DNA of 64,000 bases from Cantharellus purpuraceus (GCA_025174535.1 JALBUN010000023.1:1488001-1552000); one strand, 5' to 3'; positions 23,416 to 35,873 are shown, counted from the stretch's first letter. Notes: generated by a model not told the origin, from the sequence alone. Translations and numbers: made by a program.

Positions 23416-25339
23416 ATGACTTCATCCAAAAAGAGGCAACGAACACTCCTCGAATATGCGAGCAATTCATCTCCTGTGAGACCTTCCACAAAAAAAAGAA
23501 GATCTACTAGCTCTGGTGATGATTATAATAGCGATCCTGGAAGGATTCAGTTCGAGCATGGAGTCACTGAGGTCGACGAATATGACAAGAAGCCTCACGC
23601 TCCACGTCACTTGAAACCTATAGATGATGGAGACTTTCATCCTCGTCAATCGTCCACGCGCCAACATGAGTTTCAGTCATCTCCTGTGATTTCTGTGCAC
23701 TCATCCTCATCGGAGGGTGAAGTGACTCGTAGAAAACGGCCAACGCGTTTCAGGCAATCTCATCATCACGTTGTTGTCTCTGACTCAGACGCGAGTGAGT
23801 CACAACAGCCTCGAAAGAAGCGTCGACTTGTGAAAGGTAAGAGGCCCGAAGACCAAGTATCTGAAGCCGACGATGGTGATGAAAACCTGATAGAAGAGGT
23901 GGATGAAGATGGTTGGTTTTGTCGCGGCGAATTTATTATTAGACTCATAGTTGCATTATGTTCAGTGACACTTGCTTCCCGTCTCCGGGATAGGTCTAAA
24001 AAGAGTGCTTTTGCGTATAATCTAGAGCGACTCCAGCGTAAGTGGCCGCTGATGTTGTGTTTAATTTGAATTTACCTTCTCTCCCCTTCAGGTCGTAGAC
24101 GAGGCCAAGCAGCCACGTCCGAAAGCGACGAAGACGACAATGGTGGTTCAGAATCGTCCGGTATAGGACCTCCAGCAGAGTCTGCAGTTTTCGTGGGAGC
24201 ACGTCCGTCCCGTACGGTATCAGATGACGACGCCAGCCAAGGTGGAGATGTGTCAGAGGATAGTAATGGCGATAATGATTTCATCGTTGAAGACGGTGGT
24301 GCAGAAAATGTTCCTGAACTACCCACCATGTTCAGCATGGGTACTTTCCAGGTACGACTGGCTTTGTTTCATTCTACGTGACATCCGTTGTGTTACAAAT
24401 TGTTTCAGGACCTCTCGCATCACTTCAAAGTCATTTGTCAACTATTTGTCCATCTAGCGGTGAGAGAGCCACCTGGGCGACGCTCGTTTATGGAAAATGC
24501 CTTGAAAAGCAAGTGGTTTCACTTTCATTGCCGCTCGGCCTCATATTATCAAAGGGAATTATTTCTCCGTTCCTCTTGCCATTATGCGACGAAAACTATC
24601 TGGGATGAGGGATTCGTTGGTCGCTTCTTCGATTTGGAAACCGGAATTCAAGAAACTTTTGGAAACATTTCCTATTTTTCGACTCGAACTTTTGGAATTC
24701 TCTGTTCCAATCTGTGACGCTTGTCATTTAGGTAATCGTGTTGCGACATTGCGCGGTGTCCTGTCGGGAAACGAATACAATTCATTAACATATGAGGTGT
24801 GCTTGTTGCCTCCTTACGTTGATCTGACCTGCTCTCCAACCAACATCCAGCCGCGTCACGCCGCAGATGAAAGTGAGGAAGGACCTGCTGCAGCAGATTG
24901 GAACCTTGGACGCTTTTGCGCCGCGCGTGCCCAAGTCTTGTGAGTGGCCACCCACGTCCAATGACTACGCTCAGTGCTCATGGAGGCCGCAAGCCATATG
25001 TTCACCCATTGGGAGGTATGTTCACATGTGTACTAATTTATGTAGATGCAGTTTCGATTGACGATCACAAACAAGCAAATTCTTTACGACGCTCTCCGCG
25101 TCGAAGTAGAAGAAGCTATCACAACACTCAACGGATGGAATGGAAGGAGGGCCTTCATTCCAGCGACTAATGGTCCAGCCCTACCGGACGATCCCGATGA
25201 TGCTGACGGGATGATGGACTGGCTAGATGGGAGAGGTATTATCAGTGCACAGTGGGCAAGGATCAAGGAAATGATGGAACGCGCCCATAAACTTGAGGCC
25301 AAAGGCAGAGGGGCTGAAGATGAGATGGAATTGGGATAG
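23416..25339 (+). CDS. DUF4211-domain nuclear protein
   Basis: Acidic, Ser-rich fungal protein with a C-terminal DUF4211 domain of unknown role. The N-terminus MTSSKKRQRTLLEYASNSS resembles a degenerate PCNA-interacting box (Q-x-x-L-x-x-Y). A disordered region with basic runs (RKKRRLVKGKR) follows. The DUF4211 region starts at FIVEDGG and continues MFSMGTFQDLSHHFKVICQL. An intron of about 42 nt (donor near 24511, acceptor at about 24552) shifts the reading frame to NYFSVPLAIMRRKLSGMRD, then IWKPEFKKLLETFP and ICDACHLGNRVATLRGVLSG. The last exon ends with MMDWLDGRGIISAQWARIKE. Exon borders between 24797 and 25050 are tentative. Confidence 0.8.
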
Positions 25340-25766
25340 GTACAAAATCCGAAAATTATAATATGAAGTTCAATGTTGGGTGGTTGGAACCGGCTGATTG
25401 ATCGTTTGGCCTGTGGCCCGAGGCCAGCGAAAATTTCCTGCCACTGCTTCAATATGAGTGTATAATATGGACGACGTTCTGTAGTTCCTTCGCTTGAATT
25501 TAGATACAATTGATGCCACATTACTGTAATTCAAATATCCATTGACCGCCTCTCGAGGTAAAAATTTTGGCTTTGGGTTAGCAACAGGGGTATGTGAAGA
25601 CAGCGTCATCTCCTGACATCTGGTAAATTCTTTGAGTTATGTCCTATCAGACTTAGTAAATTCATCATTAATATTCTTATTATTTCTGGCAGAAGTCTTG
25701 GGTTACAGTAAGGCATGTAGTGATTAGTCATATTGCCTTTTAGGTCACGCTGTTCTTCTGTGTACT
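25340..25766. other. Intergenic region, DUF4211 gene to SPT6
   Basis: 427 bp holding the 3' end of one gene and the promoter of the next, both on plus. It is AT-rich near 25660-25690. I see no further gene, repeat or hairpin worth naming. Confidence 0.6.
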
Positions 25767-28700
25767 ATGTCCTTTCTAGATCCTGACAAGCAGTTCAAAC
25801 CTGCACAGGAGGGGGGAGATGACGAAGCGTCTCATGAGGCACAAGAGGACCAAGAAATAGGCACAGCTGGATCCGATGCAGATAACGGCGAGCCTGTCAT
25901 GGTGTCTGATGACAGCTCTGAGGAGCCCGAGGAGGATGAAGAGGAAGAACGCCGAGTTAGGGAAGGATTCATTGCAGATGACGACGAGGATGATGACGAC
26001 GAGGGCAGCAATGAAGAGGCTGCGCAGCGCCGACGACGCAAGAAGCGTAGACGGCGGAACAGAGGTGGCCTGTGGCATTACCTCGCATGTCGACATTGCT
26101 GACTCTCTCACGTAGCTCTCGAAGAAGATTTAGAAGAGGACGACCTTGACTTACTGGAAGAAAACACCGGTACTCGTATAGCGCGCAAGAGCAAACTCAC
26201 TCGCCTGCGGAGAGGCCGTGAATCTAAATCACCCGTGGAATTTAAAACTAAACCTTACAAGTCGACTCTTGAAGATCGGTTTTCGGACGATGACGATGAT
26301 CTTGGAGTGGAACAACCAGCTACAGACGATGTACGCGGTATCTGGGATGACGAGCGTGCAGGAGGTCGGGATCTGGACGACGACGTCGATATGGATGATG
26401 ACTTCATTGATGATGACCTTGAAGAAGATGGACTAGGAGACCTAGGTGAGGAGGAGCGTGAGGAACGCAGAAAGGAGCGCTTGAGGATTGAGAGAGAGAG
26501 ACGAAAGGCATTAGGCAGGCCAGATATGGTCGGCATAGATCCGAGGTAGGCTGGCTTAGTTTTTGAAGGGCAGTCCTTCTGACATCTGGTTCTCAAGTGC
26601 ATGGGATGAGGTTTTCGAAGTCTTCGGGGATGGTACAGACTATGATTGGGCTCTCGAAGAGGAGGATATCACTGGAGCAGATGACATTGTACCTAAGTCT
26701 GAGATGCGATATCAAGATGTCAGTGTCTCTTTGCGTGCTCTCTCCTGATCTCCTTTCACGCTGATGACCCATCCGTTACATTCAGGTCTTTGAACCTTCC
26801 GAAATACGTGCGCGCCTTCTGACCGAAGATGATGATTGGATCCGCGCAAAAGATATTCCAGAGCGCATGCAGCTCGTGACATCGTCATTGTCTGAATCGG
26901 CAACCATGGTCAATAATCCCCCTTTTCCCCAATCTGAGCTGACTCCGGCATCTGAATGGGTCGCGCTGCGCATATCCCGTCGGATCGAAACTGAGTATTT
27001 CCTCCCTGACTCCAAATTCTCTCATCTCCTTCCGCAACTCATCCTCGCAGTGCAAAGATCCTTAAATTATCTTCTTTGCCAGAACCTCGAGGTGCCGTAC
27101 ATTTACACCCACCGTCGGGACTATATTTCCCACTTCGATCCGGCACTTGCGAGAGGAAGCGTCGAACTTCTCAAGCGAGACGAACTGTGGCGTGTCTATG
27201 CGCTTGGGCAAAGGTACCGAGCTCTTGTAATGCGAAAAAAGCTGCTCGAAGGCGCGTATCAACGACTCAGCGTCACAGACGAGTACTTTGAAAATACTTT
27301 ACGCCCTGTGATCGATAGCATCGAGTTCGTTGCAGATGCTACAGAATGGTTAAGTATGACATACAAGGATCAGATAGCAGATGCCACGGCCCTACGGTTC
27401 CATGATGACGAAGAACCTGAAGAGAGGAAGATGAAAATGCCGAGTCGTATTTCTGCATACGAATTAGCGAAGAAGACACCTCTGGCTCGATTGGCACGAG
27501 AGTTCGGCATTGCCCCACGCAACATCGTTCTTAATTTCTCGTCAGACAGGAAGTTGACATTCCCTGAAGAGCCTGATGTTCCTCCACTGGTTTACGCGGA
27601 ACAGTATACAGACATGGATGCCACTCGAGGCTTGCCTGCTGACGAAGTTCTGAAGCGGGCACGCATGATCCTTGCAACGGAACTCGGTCGTGACCCATTG
27701 CTCCGAAAATCTATTCGGGACATTTTCAAGACTGATGCACGAATCTTTGTTTCACCCACAGAGAAAGGCGTAAGCAAGATCGATGACCATCACAAGTACT
27801 ATGTAAGTGCAGTGCATAGTCATACCTCACCAAGGCGAGTCTTGACCGCTTTCCAGAATTTTAAGTACCTGAAGGACAAGCCAATCACGCTTATGACCGA
27901 GTTGCCTCAGTTCCTTCACATTCTTGCGGCGGAAGCCGACCACCTTGTGACGGTGGACATTCATTTGCCTCCAGAGAAGCAGCATGAAATCCAGCAGCGC
28001 ATCATCGATGCATGTTCTTCGGATAGCTATAGCGATATCGCCAAAGCATGGAATGACCAGAGAGCCGAAATTGTTCGTGAGGCAATGGTGAAGTATTTAC
28101 TTCCCGCAGGCAGCAAGTGGGCCCGTGAATGGATTAGAGATGAAGTCGAGGATTTTCTAGCGGCAAACTGTGGGGAGGTACTAGAGGAGGTAAAGGTGAT
28201 ATTCTATTCCCATAATAGTTCACAATGATGATCATATAATTTCTAGCGAATTAATGTCCAACCCTACAGAACTCCTCAAATGGAGAAAGGCCAAACACCG
28301 TCAGTACTTGCTGTATCCTGGGGTAAGGGGGATCCTCAAGTCGATGCTATTTCGCTCGTATATCTGGACGATGGCGGCCGTCTTCGAGAACACTGCAAGC
28401 TAGACAATCTTTCGGACGATGACAATAGGAAAGAGTTCGAGGGTTTATTGGAGCGTCGGTCGCCTGATGTCATTGTCGTAGGCGGCTTCAGTGTCCAGAC
28501 GACGAAGCTATTTGGCAGATTGAAGGAGATTGTGAACAATGAGATACCCGAAAGTGCACTCCCTGGCAAAGGAGCACCAGCTGCGCCCGGAGAACCACAA
28601 GCATCAGCGTGGGGTAGTGCTAGCCAAGGTGCATCCGACGGCAGCAGTTGGGGTGAAAGGGGGAGAGGTTCAGGATGGGGAGAATCTGGTGGTGGTACGA

Positions 28701-31241
28701 CCGGTGGTACTAATGGAGGTTGGGAAAGTAATGTTGGTGCCAGCACTGGAACGTGGGGTGAATCAAACCGTACTGATATGGGCAGCGGAACAGCACCGCC
28801 CACCGGTCCCGCCAGCGGCAAACATGGCTATACTCCCGTGGTTTATGTGCCGGATGATACCGCACGGATATACCAGCACAGCAAACGTGCATCCGAGGAG
28901 TTCAGTGCTCTTTCGTTGACTGCTAAGTATTGCGTTGGTCTGGCACGATATACGCAAAGTCCTATGAACGAGTATGCTGCTCTGGGCCGGGACATGGCTG
29001 CTATCACATATGATGAAGACAATCAGCAATTGGTGGGTCTTTACCTCTTTCTTTAGAGGCATAAAGTTAACAGTATAAGCAGATACCTAAGGAAAAGCTC
29101 CTGACTGCCTTGGAGCGGGCATTGGTCAATATCGTGAATACTGTGGGAGTAGATATAAACAGGGCTGTTAGTGACCCGTACTACCAACTGCTTCTGCCAT
29201 ACATCGCAGGACTTGGGCCGAGAAAGGCTCAAGTCCTGATCAAGAAGATTGTTAAATTGGTCCGTTACTGGCTTTTCTTTACACACTCAAGCACCAGCTA
29301 AAATGCACGCGCAGGGTGGAACCCTGGTCAACCGAGACCAGTTTATAAAGAATGGGCTACTGACAACGCAGGTCTATATGAATGCCGCTGGTTTCCTCCG
29401 CATCCGTCAAGATCCGGAGTTGAGAGATATCAGAAAGCATAATGTATCTGAGGTAGGGGACCCGCTGGACGACACTCGAGTACATCCTGAAGACTATGAG
29501 CTCGCACGCAAAATGGCGACGGATGCCCTCGAACTCGACGATGAGGATGTGCATGATGACCACCCTTCCCACGTTATATCGCTCATCATGCAAGACAAAG
29601 ACAACGTGTCGAAGCTTGATGAACTCAACCTTGATGACTTTGCCGTGAACATGTACGAGAGTAACGATGCTCTCAAGCGGCATACTCTCAATGTTATCAA
29701 GGATGAACTTCTGCGGCCCTTCCGCGAGGTTCGCAAGGAGTTCAGGCTTCTTACACCATGGGATGTGCTCACTATGCTTACCGGTGAGACGGAGAGGACT
29801 CTCCGTATTGGACTCATCGTATCAGCGATGGTCGTCCGAATTCAAAAGAGCTGGATTGTGGTCAAACTTGACTCCGGCATCGAAGGCATCATTAACGCCC
29901 AGTATCTGTCTGATCATCCTGATGTCCACCCAAATCAGCTCGTGAAGAAGGGCCAAACGCTGCAGGGTGTTATCATCCAAGTCAATGTGGAGCAATTCCA
30001 GGTGGAACTCTCGTCCCGGCCTGCAGATGTTGGTGTTGGCGACGCGAGTTTCCGTCGCCTCAAACCCGATCAGGAGTATTATGACATCAATCAGGCGCAG
30101 AAAGATCAAGATCTTCTCGCACGAAAGAAGCGTCGGGAAGTTGAACAAACGCGACGCGTCATCAAACATCCTGACTTTCATAACTTCAACGCAACGCAGG
30201 CTGAGGCGTATCTGTCAAAGCAGCAACGGGGAGATGTAGTTATTCGCCCGTCTTCCAAGGGGATGGATCATCTTGCCGTCACTTGGAAAGTTGACGATGG
30301 TGTTTACCAACACATAGGTATATGTGATTCTTCTTGAAGTATCAGTTTCTGATGATCTTTTGGCCAAATCAGACGTTGTGGATGAAAATGCAGATCCAAA
30401 TCTGCAAACCGTGGGGAATAGTCTTGTCGTTGACAATGGCAAGACGAAACAGACCTTTTCTGACCTAGACGAGCTTATCGTCAACTACGTGCAAGCGATG
30501 GCGCGTAAAACTGAAGAGCTCATGGCTCATGAGAAGTTCAAGGGGGGAAGCGAAGACGAACTCCGTATGTTATGCTCTCATTTCTCCCGAATGGTGTCGT
30601 TGACTAGTACGACTAGACGCCTACCTCAAAAATTTCGTCATCATGAATCCTAACAAAAGCGTTTATGCCTTTGGTCTCAACAGAAAAAAGCCGGGACACT
30701 TCAATTTGGCCTTCCTTGCCAACAGAACCTCCCCCATTCAGACTTGGGTTAGTGAAGGAGTTGTCTTTACTTGTGGTTCGATTTAGCTCATTTATTCCAA
30801 CAGCCAGTGCGGGTTTCGAATGAGTCTTACTACTTGTTCGACACGCAAGTCCCAACAGTCCCGAGCCTATGCGATGCCTTCAAGTATAGGTCAGCTCGCA
30901 TGTTGTGGTCTTCTTTCTCACCTCGCTGATGCAGTTGTTCCAGGCACATGCACGAGTCGCAAAATCCGGGTGGTGGAGGTGGTAAGACGCCGTATGGAGG
31001 TCGGACACCCGCACGGACACCAGCAACTGGACGTACACCTGGCCGTACTACGCCTGGGCACCACTCTGTCCGAGTCCCGCCACCAAGTACATATAAGCAA
31101 CCGCCAGCTCAGAGTTATCCGTACAGCCAACCTCCGTACGGTGGTTATCCACCTTCTGGTCCTCCCGGTGGATTACCGCCTCCTCCCAACGGTGTGATGA
31201 TACACAAAACCTCTGGGTGGGGACAATCTGGCAACTGGTGA
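25767..31241 (+). CDS. SPT6: Transcription elongation factor and histone chaperone Spt6
   Basis: Histone chaperone travelling with RNA polymerase II. Order of parts: a very acidic N-terminus (runs of Asp/Glu from 25800 to 26450); the helical core ([24 protein letters not shown]-type tail helices to 28200); and the YqgF-like domain (28280-29056). Then come the helix-hairpin-helix ([17 protein letters not shown]), the S1 domain ([20 protein letters not shown]) and the tandem SH2 module ([20 protein letters not shown]). The tail is rich in Thr-Pro ([20 protein letters not shown]) and ends SGWGQSGNW. Unusual is a Gly/Ser/Trp-rich insertion inside the YqgF-like domain at about 28600-28790. Introns are short. 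The start MSFLDPDKQ at 25767 is the only sensible ATG. Confidence 0.96.
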
Positions 31242-31333
31242 TATTTCTAGGCACATTGTAGAAGAATTCTGGTCTGTTTTTGTATTTGTATGTTGGTATA
31301 CTACACAAGCGATCTAGATCTGAGTCACTCGAG

Positions 31334-31341
31334 ATCACGTG
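31334..31341 (+). promoter_or_regulatory. RTCACRTG (CDEI/Cbf1-like) site
   Basis: ATCACGTG lies 44 bp before the start codon of the small membrane-protein gene, and in the same orientation as the kinesin-5 site. It is the third match to this consensus close upstream of a gene in the window. Role inferred. Confidence 0.35.
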
Positions 31342-31385
31342 ACGATGACATATGTGTTGGTGCTTCATGCTGAATTGCATTTGGA

Positions 31386-32184
31386 ATGGAAATGGCAGAC
31401 ATATCTGAGGCGGCCACGGCCGCAAGACGAAGACAAGCGCCAGTAGGTGATGTCTCTTCCGTTATAAGTGTTCCCAGCACGAGCTCTCGCGACTCGGACG
31501 TGACAAGTGACAGTACGATCGCCGTATGGACGTATGCGACAGCGACCTGGTATGCTTGCGACTGTCATGTCATATGGTCCTAATTTGGTTGGACTAGGCT
31601 GGTTATTATGTCAACCCCTTTCCTCGCCTTTCCCCGTTTCCTGTTATTCTTGTCTTCTACGAATGATGCGACGGGAGAACATCGAGACTACTTAACGCCT
31701 CTTGAAAGCTTTCTATCGACGCATTTTGCCATCCTGGCACTTTCTGCAGCCATTGGAATTGTTATCTCTGTACGTCATTTGTTTAGGCATTGAGCTACTA
31801 TTGACCTAGTATTGAGTAGCTTCCATCCGACTCGCCTATCTCGCCTCCGAGCGAAAGACGTCCAGATGGACACCCTCTACTCGTCCCCGTTACATGTGGG
31901 TTGCTTGTTAGTGCCTTCCTCTCCTACAACACGCCGGCATCCCAAGTCGGACCTCTGGCATTTTTCATGACCCTCGGTGCAGGAGTGACAGGTGTATGGG
32001 GTGTCTCTGTAGTGCGTAGCGCCTCTTTACCATGGGTATGATTTGCAATTGATCCTGTGATATGCAGTTGCTGTTTGCGGGGTCATCGTTGAAGTCAAAG
32101 AAGACTGACCCAGATAAACGAACTTCACGTTTCCTGTTTTGGAATCGACCTGCCGCCAACGTGCATAAACAACTCCGAAAATGA
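31386..32184 (+). CDS. Conserved small multi-pass membrane protein, function unknown
   Basis: Four exons join in phase. The first, starting MEMADISEAATAARRRQ (a second ATG two codons on is possible), runs through SDSTIAVWTYATATW; the donor is the GTATGC after that Trp codon. The next exon gives LVIMSTPFLAFPRFLLFLS and THFAILALSAAIGIVIS. The third has PLLVPVTCGLLVSAFLSYN and GPLAFFMTLGAGVTGVWGVS. The last reads LLFAGSSLKSKKTDPDKRTS and ends HKQLRK. This makes about four hydrophobic helices between a Ser-rich N-terminus and a basic C-terminus. I do not recognise a named family. The repeated, well-spaced hydrophobic segments and clean splice phases argue it is a real gene. Confidence 0.65.
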
Positions 32185-32374
32185 CTTGTGTTATAATTTG
32201 TGTAATGCTAGATAGACTTAGCACAAGTTTGGGTTCCAAATTTTTGAAACCGATACACAATGCATCAGTCCGTCTGCACCCAACAACAGAGACCAAGGAC
32301 CTGGAACTGGGGTGCAGAAAGGAAGAAGTGGGTACTTGTGGTTCCATTATCAGCTTCGTCCAGCCTGCAGCTCA

Positions 32375-34764
32375 ATGAGTACAACGTCTTCACCGCGAGG
32401 ACAATATGTGCCAGTGAAGTCTCAGAGAGGCCTTGACGATGGATATCCATTTCCTGCACACTCACACACGTCTTCAGAATCATCTTTGCGTGCGCTCGAG
32501 CTTTCCGAAAGCGCAGAACCATTGAGTCTGCATCTCACGCGCTCCAGACGCTCCAGTTCAATTGGCACCTTTCAATTCCAGGCGGAGCTTCTCCCACTTA
32601 GCCTGAGCGAACCAGAGCAGGACGACAGTTGTGTGGCCGAAAAGACCGTGGGTTTATACAAGGGTAAGTTGGTTCTTTTGGCAATGCAGTGCCCTCATGT
32701 GCGGCATGCCAGGTATTGCGTTGGTCGCAGGCTTACAGATAGGATCGGGCATTTTGTGTGTATCCCGTGTTCGGGACAAACCAAAGAACTAATGCACTGC
32801 ACAGCTCGTCTCCAGGTGTGGTCCTTGCAAATACCCAGTCGGTAGGGGCAAGTCTTTTGGTCTGGCTAGTTAGTGGGGTTCTTGCATGGACGGGTGCCTC
32901 ATCGTATGCGGAACTGGGCGCTGCTATCCCTCTGAACGGGGGGGCTCAAGCGTATCTGGCATATGCTTACCATCCCCTTGTCTCTTATCTTTTCGCATGG
33001 ACTGCTATCTCTGCTTTAAAGCCTGGCAGCAACGCCATAATTGCATTGATCTTTGGGGATGTCCTCTTTCCATCCTTGGTTGATATTCACTAAATGATCG
33101 CCATTCTCTAGGGAGTACATGAGCCGACTTTTCTATCACGCTACACGTTCAGATATATCTGCGGATGAAATACCAGATTGGTCTATAAAGCTTGCTGCTT
33201 GTATAGCTATTGTAATTGTCACGGTTCTTTGCGCTGCAACGTCTAATCTTGGAACACGAGCTGCCGTGCTATTCACAGCTGTCAAAGTAAGTCTTTCCGA
33301 CATACTGGGCTTGCTGATTCATAGACCATATCTCTCTTGCGCAGGTTGTGGCTTTGGTATGTCTCCCTACGAAATTGATATCCTCTTAAGATGACCGGTA
33401 TCACAGCTCTCTATCGCCATTCTGGGCATCATGCAACTTGCACGAGGCCGGGCATCGACATCTATTACAGATTCTCTCTTTTCCGGGACAACAAAGAGCA
33501 TTTCCTCTTATGCCTTGGCACTATATTCCGGTAAGCTTACTTAACACAATTTTATGCTTACTTCGAAGACATGGCTTTCAGGTCTGTGGGCTTTTGATGG
33601 CTGGGACCAGACAAACTACATCGCAGGAGAGATGAAAAACCCAGCAAGGAATATTCCTCGGGCAATACACTCGAGTATGGCAATCGTCATCGTCAGTGAG
33701 TGTAACCTGTCCCAGGTTCATTTCATAACAATTTGCGTAGATGCTTTTTCTATCGGCAAACTTGTCCTACTTTGTCTTGCTAGATAAAGTGAGTTGTCTG
33801 TTTAACAATAATATTCTAATTGATCACTGTAAAAAGGCTGTAGTCGAAAAGAGCAATACTGTCGCCCTGGATTTTGGCCATGCACTATTTGGGAAAATTG
33901 GTGGTGTAATCTTCGCCAGCACGGTCGCTTTCTCGTGCATCGGCGCATTGAACGGTTTGTTTCTCACTGCACTCCTCAAAGAAAGTTCAAATATAGGTTA
34001 TTTTTAGGCTCATTTTTCACTTCATCTCGACTCATCTACACGGCCGGACGGGAACGCTTTCTTCCCAGCATGTTCGCCCGTCTCCACAAGACGCGCAAGA
34101 CCCCTGTCAATGCGTTATGTCTGCAAGCCCTATTGACGATAATATTTATCCTTGTTGGAGGAGGATTCCGCACACTCATTAATTTCTATGGCGTGGCATC
34201 TTGGGGTTTCTATTTTCTTACCGTCAGTCATTTCTGTCATATTTAGTGCGTTGTAAAACTTAGCGATACATTAGGTTTTGGGTCTGGTGGTTTTGCGGAT
34301 CAAAGAGCCTAATCTAGAGAGACCATATAGAACATGGATCATTACGCCTCTAGTGTTCTGTGCCGTGAGGCTTTCAGCTACACTTTCACCATGTGTTTAA
34401 CAACGGTGTTACTGCCAAGGTTGCCTTGTTTCTACTTTCAATGCCAGTTGTAGCTGCACCACTGGAAGCATTGGCCGCTCTCGGTATGCTCATCGATACT
34501 CAAATGCGCATACTGTACTCACAGAGGATCGCGGCAGGATTCATCGCATTTGGTGTGCCACTGTACTTTGTCACACACCGCTCTAAGTCACGACTAGCCA
34601 ACGGCTCACGAATTGAGAGAATTGTGGCTTATATAACGTCGTGCATTCCACGATTACGAAGTCGACAAGCAGCTGGATGGGTACCAGTCGACACGGAGGA
34701 AGATGTACTCGGGGAAATGTTGCAGTCACAGCTGGAAGGTGTGGGCGATAATGATCATAAGTGA
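32375..34764 (+). CDS. LAT-type amino-acid permease (APC superfamily)
   Basis: Plasma-membrane amino-acid transporter of the L-type/methionine-permease branch (SLC7-like). After a cytosolic Ser-rich N-terminus (start MSTTSSPRGQ), the first helix carries the APC substrate motif GLQIGSGI(F), split by an intron. Next come VLANTQSVGASLLVWLVSG, the consensus ASSYAELGAAIPLNGGAQAY, and ALKPGSNAIIALIFG. Later parts are DGWDQTNYIAGEMKNPARNI, which is the strongest family signature, and TAGRERFLPSMFARLHKTR. About ten short introns break the helices. It ends with a charged tail (LEGVGDNDHK). Substrate cannot be told from sequence alone; Met or large neutral amino acids are the usual ones for this branch. 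Confidence 0.85.
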
Positions 34765-35065
34765 ACTTGTAGGACTCGATAGTATACTCGTTGCATTCAT
34801 CTAGTAGTCTACATATACACCTATCTGGGAAGCTGCGGCTACGTTGGCAAGGATCGATGGATCGAGACTACCTACGGTATTGTCTGGATTCAGGAGACTG
34901 ATCTAGTGATAGTGATCGCGCAACGATCGCGTAAGCTGTGCCGGCTCTCCTCTACATAGTAAGCAGGCACTCGGGGGCTACGTATATAAGGCGATTCGAA
35001 GATAAATCAAAGCAACAACAATCAGTCTCTACGCAACTACCCCTCACTGTGACGCAATAGTGACT
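34765..35065. other. Intergenic region, permease to ATX1
   Basis: 301 bp. Around 34915-34931 GATCGCG is repeated directly (GATCGCGCAACGATCGCG). Otherwise only 3' flank and the ATX1 promoter; no gene seen. Confidence 0.5.
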
Positions 35066-35537
35066 ATGTCTGTGAGTAGGTCTTGCAAACCGTAGGTGGC
35101 GGGTCTTGCTGATTACCACGCCACGAAGGAGTTCGACGTAACAAAGGAGCACGAGTACAAATTCGATGTCAAGGTAGGACAAGCTGGAGCGAGAGTGGGG
35201 CGTTCTGATTAATGTAGTTGCCGCAGATGACGTGCGGCGGCTGTTCCAATGCTGTCTCACGAGCTTTGTCGAAAGTAGAAGGTACGCCTAACATCATAAC
35301 TCGCACTGATCCCATTCTGGGCTTGATTGACACTAGTGGATAGGCATTTCGACTTATGAGGTCAGTTTGGAGAAGCAGGAAGTTATCGTGAAGGGCCCTG
35401 TTGACTACGATACTGTTCTCGAGAAGATCAAGAAAACCGGCAAGGAGGTGGGCTCGTTGATTTCATGTTTATTGATCTCTTAATGACATACAAACGATAC
35501 CATTCCACAGGTACGTTCGGGCACAGTTGTAGTGTAG
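35066..35537 (+). CDS. ATX1: Copper metallochaperone Atx1
   Basis: Cytosolic copper carrier that hands Cu(I) to the Golgi P-type ATPase Ccc2, which loads multicopper oxidases such as the iron-uptake oxidase. Five exons, the first only ATGTCT (35066-35071), join to about 79 residues. The metal site is MTCGGCSNAV (MxCxxC), placed directly after intron 2. Next come a ferredoxin-like fold (ISTYEVSLEKQEVIVKG) and the Lys-rich patch EKIKKTGKE known to dock on Ccc2. The last exon gives VRSGTVVV and stop 35535-35537. A ferric reductase follows 336 bp downstream on the same strand; both belong to copper-dependent iron uptake. Confidence 0.95.
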
Positions 35538-35873
35538 CCGAGATCAGTTGTGGTGTAGTTGAGATAGACGAGTCTGTTGTTGTACTGTTCAATGTCACTG
35601 GACGCAGTCAAATAAATTTGGAATTAAGTATGTGTATATCATCGGAGACACAAATGTAATTGCGGGAGACATCGTTATATTTTGCATACTTATGTATATT
35701 TCTTTCGATGTATTCGCCGACGTAATCTATAGCCGCGCCCATCGTCGCCCCTGCCTGACCTAAGTCTGGAGAACTGTCTGTAAAGGCCACAGCATTGCCA
35801 TTCGTGTCTCTGAAACGCCTGCTCACGTTTGCGTCGGTCGCTGTGGTTGGTGGTAGGTCACGGCGTCAACTCA
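35538..35873. other. Intergenic region, ATX1 to ferric reductase
   Basis: 336 bp, the ATX1 3' flank and ferric-reductase promoter. On minus a 72-codon frame is open at 35608-35826 with an internal ATG at about 35739 (MGAAIDYVGEYIERN...). It has no recognised domain and its upstream part would run into the reductase start. I do not call it a gene. No clear GATA-type iron-regulator cluster was seen by eye. Confidence 0.5.

Noticed and set aside
24490..24720. Apparent frameshift in the DUF4211 gene
   Set aside because: A short intron starting at the GTGGTT after the NALKSK-coding bases explains the frame change and restores the family pattern.
28336..28821. 161-codon Pro-rich minus-strand frame opposite SPT6
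   Set aside because: Mirror of the Gly/Trp-rich insertion; no start context or homology.
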